This document shows, in pieces, positions 7,587 to 8,356 of a stretch of 8,356 nt of DNA. A model generated the notes under the pieces. It did no database searches. It saw only the letters and a list, made by a program, of their open reading frames with translations, and was not told the origin of the DNA. Positions within the stretch are counted from its first letter, which is position 1, and the number at the start of each line of letters is the position of its first letter. Position numbers and translations under genes: made by a program. Source of the DNA: Bacillota bacterium (GTDB taxonomy: Bacteria; Bacillota_A; Clostridia; Peptostreptococcales; Anaerovoracaceae); assembly GCA_017457585.1 (NCBI GenBank), contig JAFTHD010000186.1, positions 1 to 8,356 of the forward strand. The letters are read 5' to 3'.

Positions 7587-7592
7587 AAGGAG
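7587..7592 (+). promoter_or_regulatory. Ribosome binding site that sets the pta start
   Basis: AAGGAG lies 9 bases before ATG 7602 but only 3 bases before the in-frame ATG 7596. ATG 7602, giving MLTNLIKKLKEDRKSIVFPEG, is therefore preferred. Confidence 0.75.
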
Positions 7593-7601
7593 CAAATGAC
7601 A

Positions 7602-8356
7602 ATGCTGACAAATTTGATTAAGAAGCTGAAAGAGGACAGAAAATCCATTGTTTTCCCTGAGGGTACTGACAGCAGAATCCTCGGAGCTGCAGCGAAGATC
7701 ATCGACGAGGATATCATGGACGTTGTCCTGGTAGGAGACGAAGATGAGGTTAAGGCTGCTGCAGAAGCAGGCGGATTTGATATTGCTGCTGCTAAGATCA
7801 TCAATCCTGCAACGTATGACAAGATGGATGAACTGGTAGAGCAGATGGTTGCCCTCAGAAAGGGTAAGATGACTGCAGAGCAGTGCAGAGAAGCACTCCA
7901 GGGCGGAGCATACTTCGGAACTATGCTGGTTAAGGCCGGAGAAGCTGACGCACTTTTGGGCGGAGCAACTTACTCAACTGCTGATACAGTAAGACCTGCA
8001 CTTCAGCTGATTAAGACGAAGCCGGGATACAAGAGCGTTTCATCATGCTACATCATGGTTAAGGAAGGCGCTGAGATGCTTTGCATGGGAGACCCTGCAA
8101 TCAACATCGCACCTACTGCAGAGGAACTTGCTGAATCAGCAATCGAAGCAGCACACCCTGCTGAGATCTTCGGCATTGAGCCAAGAGTAGCAATGCTTTC
8201 ATACTCGACCCTTGGTTCAGGTCACGGCGAAGCTGTTGACAAGGTAAGAGAAGCTGTTAAAATCGCTAAGGAGAACGCTCCTGATCTGGCACTGGACGGA
8301 GAACTGCAGTTTGACGCAGCAGTTTCCCCTGAGGTTGCTAAGACAAAGTGCCCTTA
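7602..8356 (+). CDS. pta: Phosphate acetyltransferase (partial, 3' end outside window)
   Basis: Phosphotransacetylase interconverts acetyl-CoA plus phosphate with acetyl-phosphate plus CoA. With acetate kinase it forms the ATP-yielding acetate branch of fermentation. The window holds 251 codons of a family that is usually about 330 residues, so roughly a quarter is missing at the C-terminus. Recognisable segments are SIVFPEGTDSRIL near the N-terminus, GGAYFGTMLVKAGEADALLGGATYSTADTVRPALQ in the middle, and the conserved MLSYSTLGSG and ELQFDAAVSPEVA near the cut end. The frame is open to the last base. All seven arginine codons are AGA, like tig and unlike the genes between, suggesting high expression. 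It lies 33 bp after hpt with no terminator visible between; ackA may follow outside the window. Confidence 0.96.
   Translation, partial: MLTNLIKKLKEDRKSIVFPEGTDSRILGAAAKIIDEDIMDVVLVGDEDEVKAAAEAGGFDIAAAKIINPATYDKMDELVEQMVALRKGKMTAEQCREALQGGAYFGTMLVKAGEADALLGGATYSTADTVRPALQLIKTKPGYKSVSSCYIMVKEGAEMLCMGDPAINIAPTAEELAESAIEAAHPAEIFGIEPRVAMLSYSTLGSGHGEAVDKVREAVKIAKENAPDLALDGELQFDAAVSPEVAKTKCP

Noticed and set aside
7569..7601. Terminator between hpt and pta
   Set aside because: Only a short ACATGT palindrome with no usable loop and no U-tract is present.

Overview
The window looks like chromosomal DNA of a Gram-positive anaerobe of the Clostridia (Bacillota). Evidence for this is the gene order tig-clpP-clpX-lon-engB, strong AGGAGG-type ribosome binding sites, a dominance of AGA/AGG arginine codons, and a linked pta gene of acetate fermentation. 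A finer placement cannot be supported from the sequence. All genes lie on the + strand.

Region 1 (1-306) is a tandem repeat array with a 72-bp (24-codon) period. It is open in frame 1 from the window edge to a TGA at 304-306, so it may be the 3' end of a repeat-protein gene. I do not recognise the repeat. It is followed by a strong intrinsic terminator (333-369), and three bases later by a sigma-A type promoter (372-400) that drives the rest of the window.

Region 2 (443-6099) is a protein-quality-control block: trigger factor (ribosome-bound chaperone), ClpP (peptidase), ClpX (unfoldase that feeds ClpP) and Lon (self-contained ATP-dependent protease). Gaps are 48, 42 and 59 bp. The clpX-lon gap holds a small hairpin followed by TTTT that may act as a weak terminator or attenuator. 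All catalytic and ATPase motifs I looked for in the three proteolysis proteins are intact.

Region 3 (6099-7568) continues the chain with almost no spacing. engB (ribosome-assembly GTPase) overlaps lon by one base. A small DUF1232 membrane protein starts directly after the engB stop. Then comes hpt (purine salvage).

Region 4 (7602-8356) is the first 251 codons of pta (phosphotransacetylase), cut by the window edge.

Together this is a conserved housekeeping operon or string of co-directional genes coupling nascent-chain folding, regulated proteolysis and ribosome assembly, with purine salvage and acetyl-phosphate metabolism attached. I see no defence system, mobile element, CRISPR array or RNA gene. 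The only part that known families do not explain is the repeat array at the left edge; its coding status is uncertain.
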